64,000 nt of DNA from Antilocapra americana (lineage: Eukaryota > Chordata > Mammalia > Artiodactyla > Antilocapridae). Where the stretch lies: contig ML664157.1 in assembly GCA_007570785.1 (NCBI GenBank), positions 8,027,425 to 8,091,424 on the forward strand, in the 5' to 3' direction. Every line of letters starts with the position of its first letter. Position 1 is the stretch's first letter. A program made the position numbers and the translations under genes. Below, piece by piece: positions 35,736 through 47,686 of this stretch. Under the pieces are notes generated by a model, which saw only the letters and a list, made by a program, of their open reading frames with translations, had not been told where the DNA came from and made no database searches.

Positions 35736-35812
35736 ATGTGCTGAGAGAACAAGTACTTCTGCCTGAAATGTTCCAGGGGCATTTGTAGCCACAAGGAAAG
35801 ATAACGTTTACC

Positions 35813-36032
35813 TGTGTGCAGGCTCAGTTGCTCACAAGGTCAACTCTGCAACCCCAGGGACTGTGGCCTGCTAGACTCCTCTGTCCATGGGTTTCCCAGG
35901 CAAGAATACTGAAGTGGCTTGCCATTTCCTCTTCAAGGGGATTTTCCTGACCCAAGGATCAAACCTGAGTCTCCTGCATCTTCTGCATTACAGGCAGATT
36001 CGTTACTGCTAAGGCATTGGAGAAGCTCCTAG
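35813..36032 (-). repeat. Bov-tA SINE (antisense)
   Basis: 'aggctcagttgctcacaaggtc', 'ctcctctgtccatgggtttcccaggcaagaatac' and 'attacaggcagattcgttactgctaaggc' match an antisense Bov-tA, moderately diverged. Confidence 0.9.
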
Positions 36033-39000
36033 GGTTTATATAGGGCAACAAAAATTAAAATCATATTGTGTGGAAAAGTTTAGCAATTAAGATGATTTTT
36101 GCATGGCATAGGGGTTGCAGAAGCTAGAACTGAAAGGTTTGGGAGAGAAGGGAGTAACCAGTGAGCAGTGAATCAAGCAAGAGCCTCAAGAGGTTGCTAG
36201 TATGGGAGAGAACAGAAGATAGGAAAGGAGTACTAATTAAAACATGGCAATAATGTGGAATTACCTGGCCTTAAGGTTAAAACAGCTCTCTGATGGCAAG
36301 GTTGAGTCCCATCCCAGTACAGAGTGTCAAGATATTCATCATGAAGAGTCTGTGATAACAGCTCCAGGTAAAGTGGCTGGGATTTATGTTACTTATTTAA
36401 ATCAGTAAGATAAATCTGCAAAGGCTCAGAAGAGATTACTGTGCTTTTCTCATGTTTACATTCTTTTCTCATTTATAAGAAAGGATACTCCATTTTATGA
36501 CAAGCTTTATCAAACTGAAATACTGAATGCTCCTTTCTTGAAAATGTATTAATTTATGGTAAATTCTGAAAACTTCCATGATAGTAAAAGGAAAACTGTA
36601 TGTATTTCATATATTACATGATAATTATTCCACTGTCTCAAGCCAAATAGAATGAAAAGGTCAATATAAATTATTTCTACCTTAAGTGATATTATTGCAA
36701 GAAAGTCCAAAAAAAGAAAATCCATTTATATAAAAATATCCTGAAAAAATCCCTGGCTATTCTGGTTCCTAACAAAATACCGTTCATAATTTGCAAGCTA
36801 TTTCAGTAAAGTTTATATATTATTCTTATTATATTTATTTCCACACATCAAAATTGACCATCTTCAGACAAATTGATTCTAAGTATGGAAGAGCTGATGC
36901 TGGTTGCTATTGGGGGTTTGAATAGTTAAAGATTCCAGGTGGCATCACTTCTTCCCCTTCTCACTTCTGGTCAAGGGTAAATTTCTAAATCTTTTGCTTT
37001 GATTTTCATCCTAAATTGTATAGGAGCCATGATGTTGTATGAACTTACCTAATAAATCTTTGGTTTTAAGCTTTTCATCTCTTAGGCATTTAAACATACT
37101 TTTTTTTTTTTTCATTTTGCTGAAATAGTCAAAAACCAAAAAAGAGAGAAGTGAGAGAGATCCCCTGCTTTAAATTCTAAGTATACATCCTTGGATGAAC
37201 CATGAGATGAGAAGTTCTATGATGGTCTTGATAGTCTCATGCTCTTTTCACCAACTCAGTGACCTAACTGTGAAAAGCACTTCCTCTCTCCAAGGACAAT
37301 TTCATCTCATCAAATAGCAAAACTTCAATGAAACAGCCAGTAACTGAGTCTGACTGGCTGGTAAAAGCTCCTGCAGCATTGTCAAATCGTCAGCAATTTA
37401 CTTTTCAAAAACACATAGAAGATGGATTTGTGTTATCTTTTTCATTACAACTAAGAAAAACTGATACACACAATATAAAATAAGGAGTTTATATTTTTCT
37501 TTACAACATTTCTTCTATGGATTTCTTCTTGTGTGCCTTGTGGCTGAGTGGCAGACAATGTTCACACAAGGCCCATAAAGCAAAAAGTAAACTATAAATG
37601 TCAGGTAAATATATATTTTTCCAACTATACAAGACCTAAGAGACACTTTCCACAAAACCTATAGGAAAACAGTTCAAACCTGGAGTCTGGGGAGAAAGTA
37701 TTGGGTCAATAGGGTGATTTCTTTCTCCACAAAGCATAACAGAAATGAAAAGGAAAGCTTCTTTTTTGAGGATAAGATTTATCACCTTAGTGTCACAAAA
37801 CTGACTATTCTGTGCTTTTATTGGCAACAATAAAAGTTTTCATTAATTAAGAGAGGTGAAAAATTGTACATACAAGCATATTTTTCTTAGTTACACATCT
37901 TTTAGAATAGCATTTTTCAAAATATGGGTCATTGAATCAATTTAGTGTGTCCCAAATAGCATTTTTAATTAAATAAAATATAAATATCTAGAAAATTTTA
38001 ATTAGTGAAAGTGCCCACTCTTTCTTGATATTCTGTTCAATTGCAATAGGTGAGTACACTTATACGTGTATACACTGCTGTGAAATAAAATATATTTCTT
38101 GCTTAAGATTAAAGTCAATGTCTAAATACACTATTTTACCACATTGGGGTATCTGGGGAAAATAGTTACAGTAGCATCCTGTTTGTGTAGGTAAGTCCTC
38201 AGATACATTGCAGGAGAGATGAGCAAGGCTCATGAGCTGACAAAATTACTCAGTATGGCAAGAAAACTACAGGCAACATCTCAGAGAGGTCACTGGAGTA
38301 CACTGTGATCCATATACATCATGAAATCACTCTAATGCATTTCTGTGTACTGTTGCCAGTCCACATGTTCTCAAGGAAATCTTTTCTCACTTTGAAGAGT
38401 AATTCAAAATGCAAATAGTTATTTTAATAAGAACAGTATATTTACTTATCACTTAACAAAAATGATAAATGTAAATGAATGATAAGCTGCCTTGTGATTC
38501 CAAATCAATGTAGTATAAAGAATTCAATCAAAATATGTCCTTCCTTTAAAAGTCCTTTCTTTCTTCCTTTAATTTAAGACATTTTCAAAAGAAAGGTGAG
38601 TTTTGGTATGTAATCCCTTTTTTCGCTTGCCCTCTTGGAATGTAAGCCCAGACTCAGGTATAAATCTCATGTCCAGTCTTTGTCCTTGGATAAGAACTGA
38701 AAAAGCCTTTCCCCCTTCTTGGGGGGATAATATACTACATCAGCCAAATCAAACCAGCCAAATTAATGGGGGAGAAAGTGAGGCACTGACTCTGGCACAC
38801 ATTATTTGGCAATTTAGTACTCCAAAATTAGCTTTCTCTAATGTTGTTTTTACACACACATACACACAAATCTCTAGAAAAATCTTATTTTGTAAAGGTG
38901 CTTGCAATGTATGCAACATGTATAGGGGCAAACCAGAAGAGTGAGCTTAAACACTGGAAATTTATGCAGGTTTTTAAGAAACTGCAGATTTTTTTTTAAA

Positions 39001-40024
39001 GGACTTAAAAATCATTCAGGTATAATAAGCTGAGTCATTAATAGTAATAAAACCAAGTAAAAGTAATTTAACGTGCTAAATGTCTCACCTTGACTAATTA
39101 GTAGATTCAGAATAATTTTATACTGAGAGGTCTGATTCAATGTGTTAATGAATATTTTAATGGTAGTAGTATATGATAATCCTCAAGAAAATTATCTGTT
39201 GAGCTGAGTGCTGAAAGAAAATGAGAGCTGTGAAATCCCTTTTGCTTTAGTGAAGCCCTATAGTTTCAAAACACTAGAGGAAGTGAGTAGTGACAAGGCA
39301 AGTAGCTTCTGGAGAACCAGAAGAAAGGAAAAGATACTCTTAGAAACAAACAAAAAAAAAAGATATTTTGAAATCACATTTTCAAGCTTAACTTGATTTA
39401 AAATGTTTAAATTTAGCCTAATAAAAAAATTAGGTCTTTCTGCTTCTAAAATAATATAACTTAAGACTAGAGTTTGTTTATCTTTGGACTATATTTCCAA
39501 AAGACTTCTTTTGGGATCTACCACTGGAATGCTTTGAGTAAATTTATCTCTGGACATAAAAAAAGGAAAAGATGATTAAGGTGATTCATCTAGTCTTTTG
39601 AGATTGAATTTAAGAGTAATGCCCAGAAGAAAAAACCATAAGGACATATGTAATTTCCAGAGGACGGTGAACCAAATGATTCTTTCTCCCTGCTGAATTC
39701 CACTGCCCTGACACCTCAGACCTCCTGGGAATGCAGGAGGAGAGCTCCATCATGTGGGCAGGACTGCCCCGAGACAGCTACCGCACTCAAGTGTATGTAT
39801 ATCTGTGCTGCCTATAAGTAGCCCTCTTTTGTCTGTACAGTGTATACTAAATTTCCCCTCCATCAGCACTTCAATTTCACTTTCTGAAATGTGTATTATA
39901 GCTGCTAGTAAACAGTCCAACAGCCAGATATTCAGCATATGTCAATCAATCCCCATCCTTATTGGTATCAAGTATAAGAAACATTCAGTGCTGGGGCTAA
40001 AGGAGAAACAATAGAACTAATGAC
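36033..40024. other. Long unique AT-rich stretch
   Basis: About 4 kb with no recognised gene. Low-complexity spots: a T-run at 37100-37112 and an imperfect (CA)n near 38853-38868. Slightly GC-richer DNA at 39660-39800 has no recognisable coding content; the frames of 62-113 codons in the interval match no known domain. Confidence 0.45.
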
Positions 40025-40255
40025 AATGAATGTTAATTGAGCTATCACTATGTACTAAGCACTATGCAGTCGTTACATGCGTTCACATATTCACTGCTAC
40101 CAATAGCCCAATATACCACTGAACCATATTTATACTAACTTAATATGAGAAACAGGCTCACATAAGTAAATTTTATTTTGCAGAGCTAGTAATTGGTGAA
40201 GTCCAAATTTGAATTCAGACAGTATGACAACAGGAGTCTTAATCACTATTCTGTA
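40025..40255 (-). repeat. MIR element (antisense)
   Basis: 'atcactatgtactaagcactatgcagtc', 'atgagaaacaggctcacataagtaaatttt', 'cagagctagtaattggtgaagtccaaatttgaattcagacag' is a reverse-complement MIR in the expected order. Confidence 0.75.
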
Positions 40256-40819
40256 CTATGTCACAGTAAAGAAGAGAGAAACAAAATATCTAATGGTACA
40301 TAGTTTTGAAATTATATCAGCACACAGAAATTTGAACTAAGACTATCCAAATAAAACTGAGCAAGCACATCTTGAAATCCTAGCCCAGGAACTGAGAAGT
40401 TGTACAGAATCAGAACATCTTGCTTCACTAACTTTGTTCTAGAACCAAGCTGTGGCCTATTTCAGATCTATGCAAAATACAGTACGGAAAAAAGGGAACA
40501 TGAGCAGAGTGGATCCATGGAAACAAAGATATTAATATCAACCAAGAATAGAAAAATGTTTAATATATTTAAAGAGAGAAAAAATAATTCTAAACTTGAA
40601 TTAGGAACAAGAGACTATCAAATATGACTGGATAAATATGAAAAAGAGCCAAATAGAACTTCAATAAGCAAAGATATATTAGTATTAGCATGGAATCTGA
40701 TAAGTGGATTCTAAAATCCATACAGAAGACCAAAGGTCCAAAATTCACTAACATGTTTCTCAAGTAGGATATTTAGGAAACTTAGTAATATCAAGGTATA
40801 TTAAAAAGCTCTAGTATTT
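40256..40819. other. Unique sequence, nothing recognised
   Basis: AT-rich. The 75-codon frame at 40400-40627 has no recognisable domain. Confidence 0.5.
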
Positions 40820-41572
40820 GGGGGCAGTCCTAAGATGGCAGAGGAATAGGATGCAGAGACCACTTTCTCCCCCACAAATTCATTGAAAGAACATTTGAAC
40901 GCTGAGCAAATTCCACAAAACAACTTCTGAATGCTGGAAGAGGACATCAGGCATGCCGAAAGGCAGCCCATTGTCTTCAAAAGGAGGTAGGACAAAATAT
41001 AAAAGAGAGACAAAAGAGGTAGGGATAGAGATCTGTCCTGGGAAGGAAACCTTTAAAGAGGAGAAGTTTCCAAACACCAGGAAACACTCTCACTGGCAGG
41101 TCTGTGGGGAGTTTTGGAATCTCAGAGGGCAACATAATCAGGAGGAAAAATAAATGAATAAATAAAACCCACAGATCACGTGCCTAATGGCAACTCCCAG
41201 TGCTTGGATCTTCTACCAGCAGGCCGGGCTGAACAGGGAGGTGCAGGCTGCTTAGGGTAAGGACCAGGCCGAATGCCCTGAGGGCAATCTGAGGGAATCA
41301 ACGTGAGATAGCAACCCAAACTGTGGGATAGCCAGAGAGAGAAAAAGAAAAAAAAAAAAGAAAGAGGGAGAACTATCCCGTGAAAAGCCCTAATGTAAGG
41401 CACTGCCAGGCCCACCAGCAGAACAAAGGACTGAGTGAATACTGGAGGAGAGCTAGCGGGCTGCAGATCGGCCCATCCCCTGCCAGAGAGAGGGAGGCAG
41501 GTGGGGGCGGTGGGCAGCCAGAGCCAGAAAGGGGCAGTCTCGGCCCTAGACAGGCATCCTCTACCAAACCGC
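40820..41572 (+). mobile_element. L1-BT-type L1 5'UTR fragment, 3'-truncated (5' end only)
   Basis: Starts with the L1 5' terminus ('ggcagtcctaagatggcagaggaatagga') and runs through 'accactttctcccccacaaattc', 'gaggacatcaggcatgccgaaaggcagcccattg', 'caaacaccaggaaacactctcactggcag', 'gcctgaatgccc'-like 'ccgaatgccctgagggcaatctgag' and 'aggcatcctctaccaaaccgcaa'. It then stops abruptly in unique DNA without ORF1, ORF2 or a poly-A tail. The same 5' terminus is recognisable in antisense at 58,500-58,700. L1 copies are usually truncated at the 5' end, so a 5'-only copy is unusual. Open frames of 66-139 codons on both strands here are incidental. Confidence 0.88.
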
Positions 41573-42237
41573 AATCTATTATAAAAGTGACACATTTCAT
41601 GTTAGAAATATAAATTCAGTTCTTTCAAGGGGAAAAGATTGTCTCCTGTCAGGAACATCTCCCAAATGTTCAAAATTCTACTTTGGTGGTTTGACTTCAT
41701 GTAACAGAACACTAGAACTGCAAGCAGTATTGAGACTGAGGACTTAATTAGGGACTTCTCTCCAAATTAGTGAATCATAACATTTGCCAAATGCTAGACA
41801 CAAACTCTGCATGATGCATGCAGTCTTGAGACAGTTTTTAATATTCAAGCAGTTTTTCTTGGGAGGTAAGAATATGGGATCAGTTGGTTGAAAAAGACAC
41901 TTTTCTGTACTTAGCTAATTGCAGACAAAATTTTACATGAAGCGGATTGGAAATCTTATGTTATCAGTTTGACCCATATCATATTATATAAACCATTGCT
42001 GTTGACTTTGCCCAATATTAAATTTTTTGCTAAGGACAACTGAAAGTATACAAGATCAAGGATATTCCTGAATATTAAGTGATATTATGTAAGAGTATGT
42101 GGTATTTATCATCCCTTGCTTTGATATTCCTAACCACAACCTGTGTGTAAGGCAGAGTACACTAGATGTGAGGGAGACCCACTATCACATTTCTTACCTA
42201 TTTAACACATTTGAGTGCTTAGTGATTGGTCCCAACC
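41573..42237. other. Unique sequence, nothing recognised
   Basis: AT-rich interval between the L1 5'UTR fragment and the antisense L1MA-type element. Confidence 0.5.
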
Positions 42238-44900
42238 AATTAAGTCTCTCTTTATCTCCTCTAGCTTTTTTGAGATATTAATGACATAATATATGTAAAT
42301 TTAGATGTACAGGGTGATGATTTGATATATTTATATACTGCAAAATGAGTACCACTATAAAATTAGTTAATATCTTCATCCTGTCATATAATTACTTTTT
42401 TTTCTTTTGGTGGTGTTATCTTTTAAAATCTATTCTGTTAGCAATTTTTCGTATATAATACACTACTGTTATTTATACTCACCATATTATATGTTAGAAC
42501 ATTAGAACTTTCTCATCCTGTAGCTAGGAATTTGTAACCTTTGACTGATATCTCTTCAGTTCGTCTCTCATAGCAATGCCCAGCCCCAGTAAATCACCAC
42601 TGTACTCTCTATGACCATGAATTCAGCTGTTTTAGAATCCACATACAAGCAAAAATATACAGTATTTGTCTTTCTCTGTCTGACTTATTTCACTGCATTA
42701 TGCCCTGGGGGTCCATCCATGTTGCTGTAAAAGGCAGGATTTTCTTCTTTTTTACAGCTGAATAATATTCTAGTGTGTCTATGTGTGTCACACTTTCTTT
42801 ATTTCTGTGTTGATGAGCACTTAGCTTGTTTCCATGTCTTGGCTATTGTGAACATGGGGCAGAGATATCTCTTCATGATAGTGTTTTCATTTCCTTCAAA
42901 TATATACCTACAAGTGGAATTGCCAGATCATATAATAGTTATATTTTCAGTGTTTTAAGAAACGTCCATACTGTCTTCCATGGTGGTTGTACAACATTAC
43001 ATTCCCATCAACAGCTGCACAAGTGTTATCTTTTCTTCACAGCCTTGCCAATGCTTGCCGTCTCTTGTCTTTTTGATAGTAACTATTCTAAGAAGTGTGA
43101 GGTGATATGTCCCTGTAGTTTTCCTTTGCATTTCCCTGATAATTGGTGATGCCAAGCATCTTTTCATGTACCTGTTAGCCATCTGGTATGTTGTCTTTGG
43201 AAAAATGTCTACACAGAGGATTTACTCATTTTGAAATTGGATTGTATTGTTTGGCATTGACTGATGGTTTCTTTTGTTGTGTAGAAGTTTTTTAATGTTA
43301 TATAGTTCCACTGTTCATTTTTGCTCTTGTTGCTTGTGTTCTTGGTGTCATATCCAAAACGTTTGCCAAGGTTTATGTCAAGGAGGCTTTTCCTGTATTC
43401 TTCTAGGAGTTTTGCAATTTCAGTCTGACATTTAAGTCTTTAATTTATTTCAAGTTAATTTTTGTGAGTGGTATAGCACCAGGATCTAGTTTCATTCTTC
43501 TGTATGAGGTTGTCCAGTTTTCCCACTGTCATTTATTGGAGAGACTATGCTCTCCCTGGAGTGTTCTTGGCTCCCTTGTCAGTTAACCATATATGCATGG
43601 ATTTAATTCTGGGATCTTTATTCAATTTCATCGGTTTATATGTCTATTTTTATGCCAGTAACATATTGATTTGATTACCAGAGCTTTGTAAAAAAAAAAG
43701 TTTGAAATCAGAAATTCTGATGCCTCCAGCTTTGTACTATTGACCCTCAAACAACTGGGATTTGAACCATGCAGTTTCACTTATAAGCAGATATTTTTCT
43801 ATAGTAAATGCTACAGTACAACGTGGTCTGTGTTTAGTTGAATTTACATATGCAGAGGAACCTCAGTTAAGGAGAGCCAATTGTAAGTTATATGCAGATT
43901 AACTCCCTGCATTATTCAAGACTCCAGTGTACTTCTTTTCAGGATTGCTTTGGCTGGATGAGGTCTTTTGTGATTCCATATGAATTTTAGGATAGTTTTT
44001 TCTATTTCTGTAAAAAAAATCATTGGAATTTTTTAGGGATTTTGCTGAATCTGTAGATTGCTTTGGGTAATATAGACACTTTTAACAGTATAAATTCTTT
44101 TGATCCATGAACATAAAATAGTTTTCTATTTATTTCTGTCTTCTTCAGTTTCTTTCATGAATGTCTTATAATTTTTAGTATACAGACCTTTCCTCTCATG
44201 GGTTAAATTTATTTCTAAGTATTTTATATTTTTGATGCTATTGTAAATAGGAATATTTTCTCCATTTCTTTTTGAGATACATTCTTATTAGCATATAGAC
44301 ATGTAACTTACTTTTGTATGTTAATTTTGTATCCTGCTTTTTCTGAATTTTAACGAATTTGTTGATTAGTTCTGATAGTTTTTTGTAGAAATTTTAGAAT
44401 TCCAAACTATTTAAGATCATATTATCTGAAAACACAGACAGTTATACTTTTTTCTTCATGATTAGATGCCTTTTCTTTCTTTTTCTTGCTTAATTGCTCT
44501 GACTAGGACTTCCAGTACTGTGTTGATTAGGCATAGTGACAGTTGGCAGCCTTGTCTTGTTCCTGATCTCAGTGGGAAAGCTTTCAGTCTTTCACTATTG
44601 AGTATATTTTTGTTGGTTTCTTGTATATGAACTTTATTATGTTGAGGTACTTTCTTTTTGTACTCAATTTAAGAGTTTTTATGTTGAACAGATGTTAAAT
44701 TTAGTCAAGTGCATTTTCTGCATCTAAGATGATCATAAGATTTTCATCTTTTATTCTACTGTTCTAGTGTATCACCTGTATTGGTTTGCAAATGTTGAAC
44801 CATTCTTGTATCCCAGGAATGAATCCTGCTTGATTATGGTGTTTGATTCTTTTAATGTACAGTTGAATTTGGTTTACTAGTACTTTTTAAAGAATTTTTA
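42238..44900 (-). mobile_element. L1MA-type L1, antisense, 5'-truncated
   Basis: From the left: the antisense 3'UTR ('gatttgatatatttatatactgc', 'aatcaccactgtactctctatgacc', 'cagtatttgtctttctctgtctgac'), then the ORF2 C-terminus ('ttgtttccatgtcttggctattgtgaac', 'ttgccaatgcttgcc') and RT region ('ctttagattgctttgggtaatat'-type, 'gatctcagtgggaaagctttcag', 'ttgaaccattcttgtatcccagg'). It ends near 44900 inside the RT. Frames are all broken. A small TIR element sits inside it at 43740-43929. Confidence 0.88.
43740..43929. repeat. 190-bp TIR element (Tigger/mariner-like MITE) inserted at TA in the L1
   Basis: TA dinucleotides at 43738-43739 and 43930-43931 flank it. The left end 'ttgaccctcaaacaactggg' and the reverse complement of the right end ('cactggagtcttgaataatg') are imperfect inverted repeats. 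Removing it rejoins L1 sequence ('ctccagctttgta' + 'cttcttttcaggattgctttggctgg'). The TA duplication fits Tc1/mariner-class elements; the exact family is unresolved. Confidence 0.7.
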
Positions 44901-46104
44901 CTCACATAAAACATCTTAAAGATATAACAATCTATTTTATGCTAATAACTTAACTTTGATTGCCAAAAATTTTACCCTTCTATTTCCCCACCATAACTTA
45001 TGTTTTTGATATCACAATTTACCAACTAAATCTTTGGTAAATGCTTTTCCGTATCTTTCTCCAAAAAGTGAAAATAGTTTGAATTTCAGCTTTGCCTCTC
45101 ATTGGTTGCTGGTCTTTGGATATAATTATGGTCAGTGTCTTAATTTCATTATATGCAAAATAAATGTCTGAATAGTTGACTTCCACAGATTGCCTAACCA
45201 CAGCATAGTCTGTATTGTTTCACAAGAGCTTTGCTTTCTATTTATAAAGAAAATAAAGAGCTGTAGTAGAGAATTATAGTGTATTGAAAGAAAGAAGAGT
45301 CTGAGGTCAGCCAGAGAGGGTGTGTGACTAGACAGGGACCACAAAGGAAACAAGAGACATAAACTACAAGTCTTCTTTAGAAATTAACATAACCCCGTGA
45401 TCTTTGTCTGCAATGTGGGATTTTATTTTAAAGAGCTTTTAAATCTGACTTCTTTTATTGAAACTATAAGAAAAAAAACTAAAACAAATTTTCACAAGAA
45501 TAGGCATGGGGCAATAGGCAAAGAAAGAGGCAGGAAGAATTCCAGACAAACAAGAAATAAATTTCCCTTCAAATTAAAATTACAATACAATTACAATACA
45601 CACAGAGTTCAAACATTCCTCCTTGAAACAAAATGCCTCTAAATTATGTTACCTAATGTATGGTTACTTAAAGTAGAAAGCTAGGTAAAAAAATAAAATA
45701 AAAGTGTTTTTCTTCCACATCCCAGAATTGTTTCCAAACTAAACAGTCCTGAAAACGTAACTTCATGAATGGGTTTTACTTAGCTTGTATCTCTGGAATA
45801 GCAATGTACCGAATAAGAAAATAGACTCTGAAGATTCTTTGTATGGGGATCCTTAGTTTACAATCTAGTATTTTTAAGAAGGAAAATTGTACAAAGACAT
45901 TTGTGGTGCCAATTTTTAAAGCATCTTGGCAGATACACCATTGCTTTCAAGTCAGGAGTCTGTTTTAATCCTCAGTTAATTAGAAATGATTCTTTTTGGT
46001 TCAGAGACTTTGAGTCAGATACTCGAAGAATGGTAAAACCTGGTGGACCCTAAAATAGTGCAGTTTGTTAAATAAACAGCTCACATGTACACTCAGAGTT
46101 GTGT
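44901..46104. other. Unique sequence, nothing recognised
   Basis: AT-rich. Frames of 60-81 codons at 45019-45642 have no recognisable domain. Confidence 0.5.
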
Positions 46105-46113
46105 CAGTTGAGG

Positions 46114-46317
46114 CTTTGGGCTTTCCAGGTGGTTCAGTGGTAAAGAATATGCCTGCAGTGCAGGAGACAAGGATTCAATCCCTAGGTCAGGAAGATCCCC
46201 TGGAGATGGCATCCTGTTCCAGTATTCTTGCCTAAAATGTCCCATGGGTAGAGGAGCCTTGCAGGCTACAGTCCATGTGGTCACAAGAGTCAAGATGCAA
46301 GTGAGTAACTGAGCATG
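46114..46317 (+). repeat. Bov-tA SINE with 9-bp TSD
   Basis: Head 'gggctttccaggtggttcagtggtaaag', body 'ttccagtattcttgcctaaaatgtccc', 'cttgcaggctacagtccatg'. The exact TSD cagttgagg occurs at 46105-46113 and 46318-46326. Confidence 0.92.
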
Positions 46318-46454
46318 CAGTTGAGGACTACATGGTGGCTACAATCCCAACATCAGCTTTGATTTTTTTTTTTTCTTTGCTGCCTCAGAAATGAACTCAC
46401 TAACTCTAGTAATAGAATAATTGGTAAATGAATATAGAATGAAAAACTCCATTT

Positions 46455-46655
46455 GTAAAATACCTACAGTGGTTTAATCACTGTGTTGAACTCTTTGCTT
46501 CATTGTCATTTAAGTCTTGTTACCTTTTGAGACATGATTATCCCAACTACATGGAAGTAAACTTGTCTAAGATCACATTAAAAATAAGTGGGGCAATTTA
46601 CGCCTCCAATATGTCTCCCTTGAGAGCCACAAGATTGCTTTCCACCTCTGTGACT
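46455..46655 (-). repeat. MIR element (antisense, diverged)
   Basis: 'gttgaactctttgcttcattgtcatttaagtc', 'ttatcccaactacatggaagtaaacttgtctaagatcacatt' and 'ccacctctgtgactct' follow reverse-complement MIR order. Confidence 0.55.
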
Positions 46656-46696
46656 CTATTTCTGTTTTATAAATTAGCTCATTTGTACCATTTTTT

Positions 46697-46967
46697 CAGA
46701 GAAGGCAATGGCACCCCACTCCAGTACTCTTGCCTGGAAAATCCCATGGACGAAGGGGCCTGGTAGGCTGCAGTCCGTGGGATCGCTACAAGTCGAACAC
46801 GACTGAGTGACTTCACTTTCACTTTTCACTTTCATGTATTGGAGAAGGAACTGACAACCCTCTCCAGTGTTCTTGCCTGGAGAAGCCCAGAGACTGGGGA
46901 GCCTGGTGGGCTGCCATCTATGGGGTCACACAGAGTTGGACACAACTGAAGCGACTTAGCAGCAGCA
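46697..46967 (+). repeat. Bov-A2 SINE (dimer of BovA units)
   Basis: Two related BovA monomers: 'gagaaggcaatggcaccccactccagtactcttgcctgg' and 'ggagaaggaactgacaaccctctccagtgttcttgcc'. They are joined by 'cttcactttcacttttcactttcatg', with the tail 'gaagcgacttagcagcagca'. Exact TSD gtaccatttttt at 46685-46696 and 46968-46979. Near consensus, so young. It supports a bovid origin for the window. Confidence 0.95.
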
Positions 46968-47012
46968 GTACCATTTTTTAAGATCTCACATAAGATTGTA
47001 AATCAACTATGA

Positions 47013-47218
47013 AAGCAAAAGTGTTAGTTGCTAATTGGTGTCCAACTTGTTTTACAACCCCATGGACTATAGCCTGCAAGGCTCCTCTGTCCATGGAATT
47101 ATCTAGGCAAGTGGGTAGCCATTGCCTTCTCCAGAGGATCTTCTTGGCCTAAGGATCTAATCCTTGTTTCCTGCATTTCAGGCAGATTCTCTACTGTCTG
47201 AACCACCAGGGAAGCCCA
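47013..47218 (-). repeat. Bov-tA SINE (antisense)
   Basis: 'gtgttagttgctaattggtgtccaac', 'ctcctctgtccatggaattatctaggcaag', 'ggcagattctctactgtctgaaccaccagggaagccc'. A short part of the middle ('aatactgga') is missing. Confidence 0.92.
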
Positions 47219-47461
47219 ATACTCCAATAAAAACTTTTCAAAAAGTAAGGGGAAAATTATAAATTGAGATGTATGATTTATTTCCACTTTGGCAAAATAA
47301 AAATATTAAAGCTTAAAAAAAGCTGGGCATAGCTGAGATTTGAGATTAGATTTCTCTGATGCAGTCAGCACTCATTTTCTGTGCTATAAGTATTTGTAGT
47401 CACAGCTGTAACATCCCACTGGGTTTAATTTCTAGAAATCAAAAACCTATTCATCTTACTG

Positions 47462-47686
47462 TGTTGTGCTGTGCTGTGCTGTGCTTCAGTCATGTCCAAC
47501 TCTTTGCAATCCCATGGTCTGTAGCCCACCAGGCTCCTCTGTCCATGGGCTTCTCCAGGCAAGAATACTGGAGTGGATCGCCGTGCCTTCCTCCAGGGGA
47601 TCTTCCAACTCAGAGACTGAACCCATATCTCCTGCTTTCCTGCATTGCAGGCAGATTCTTTACTCACTGAACCACCTGGGAAGCCC
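47462..47686 (-). repeat. Bov-tA SINE (antisense) with a (GTGCT)n tail microsatellite
   Basis: A run of gtgct units (47462-47487) takes the place of the usual 3' tail; it is followed by 'tcatgtccaactctttgcaatcccatgg', 'ggcttctccaggcaagaatactggagtgg' and 'ctcactgaaccacctgggaagccc'. Open frames on both strands here are SINE translations. Confidence 0.94.

Noticed and set aside
41176..41595. 139-codon minus-strand frame
   Set aside because: Antisense to the L1 5'UTR fragment; Pro/Ser/Leu-rich composition follows the GC-rich DNA and no domain is visible.
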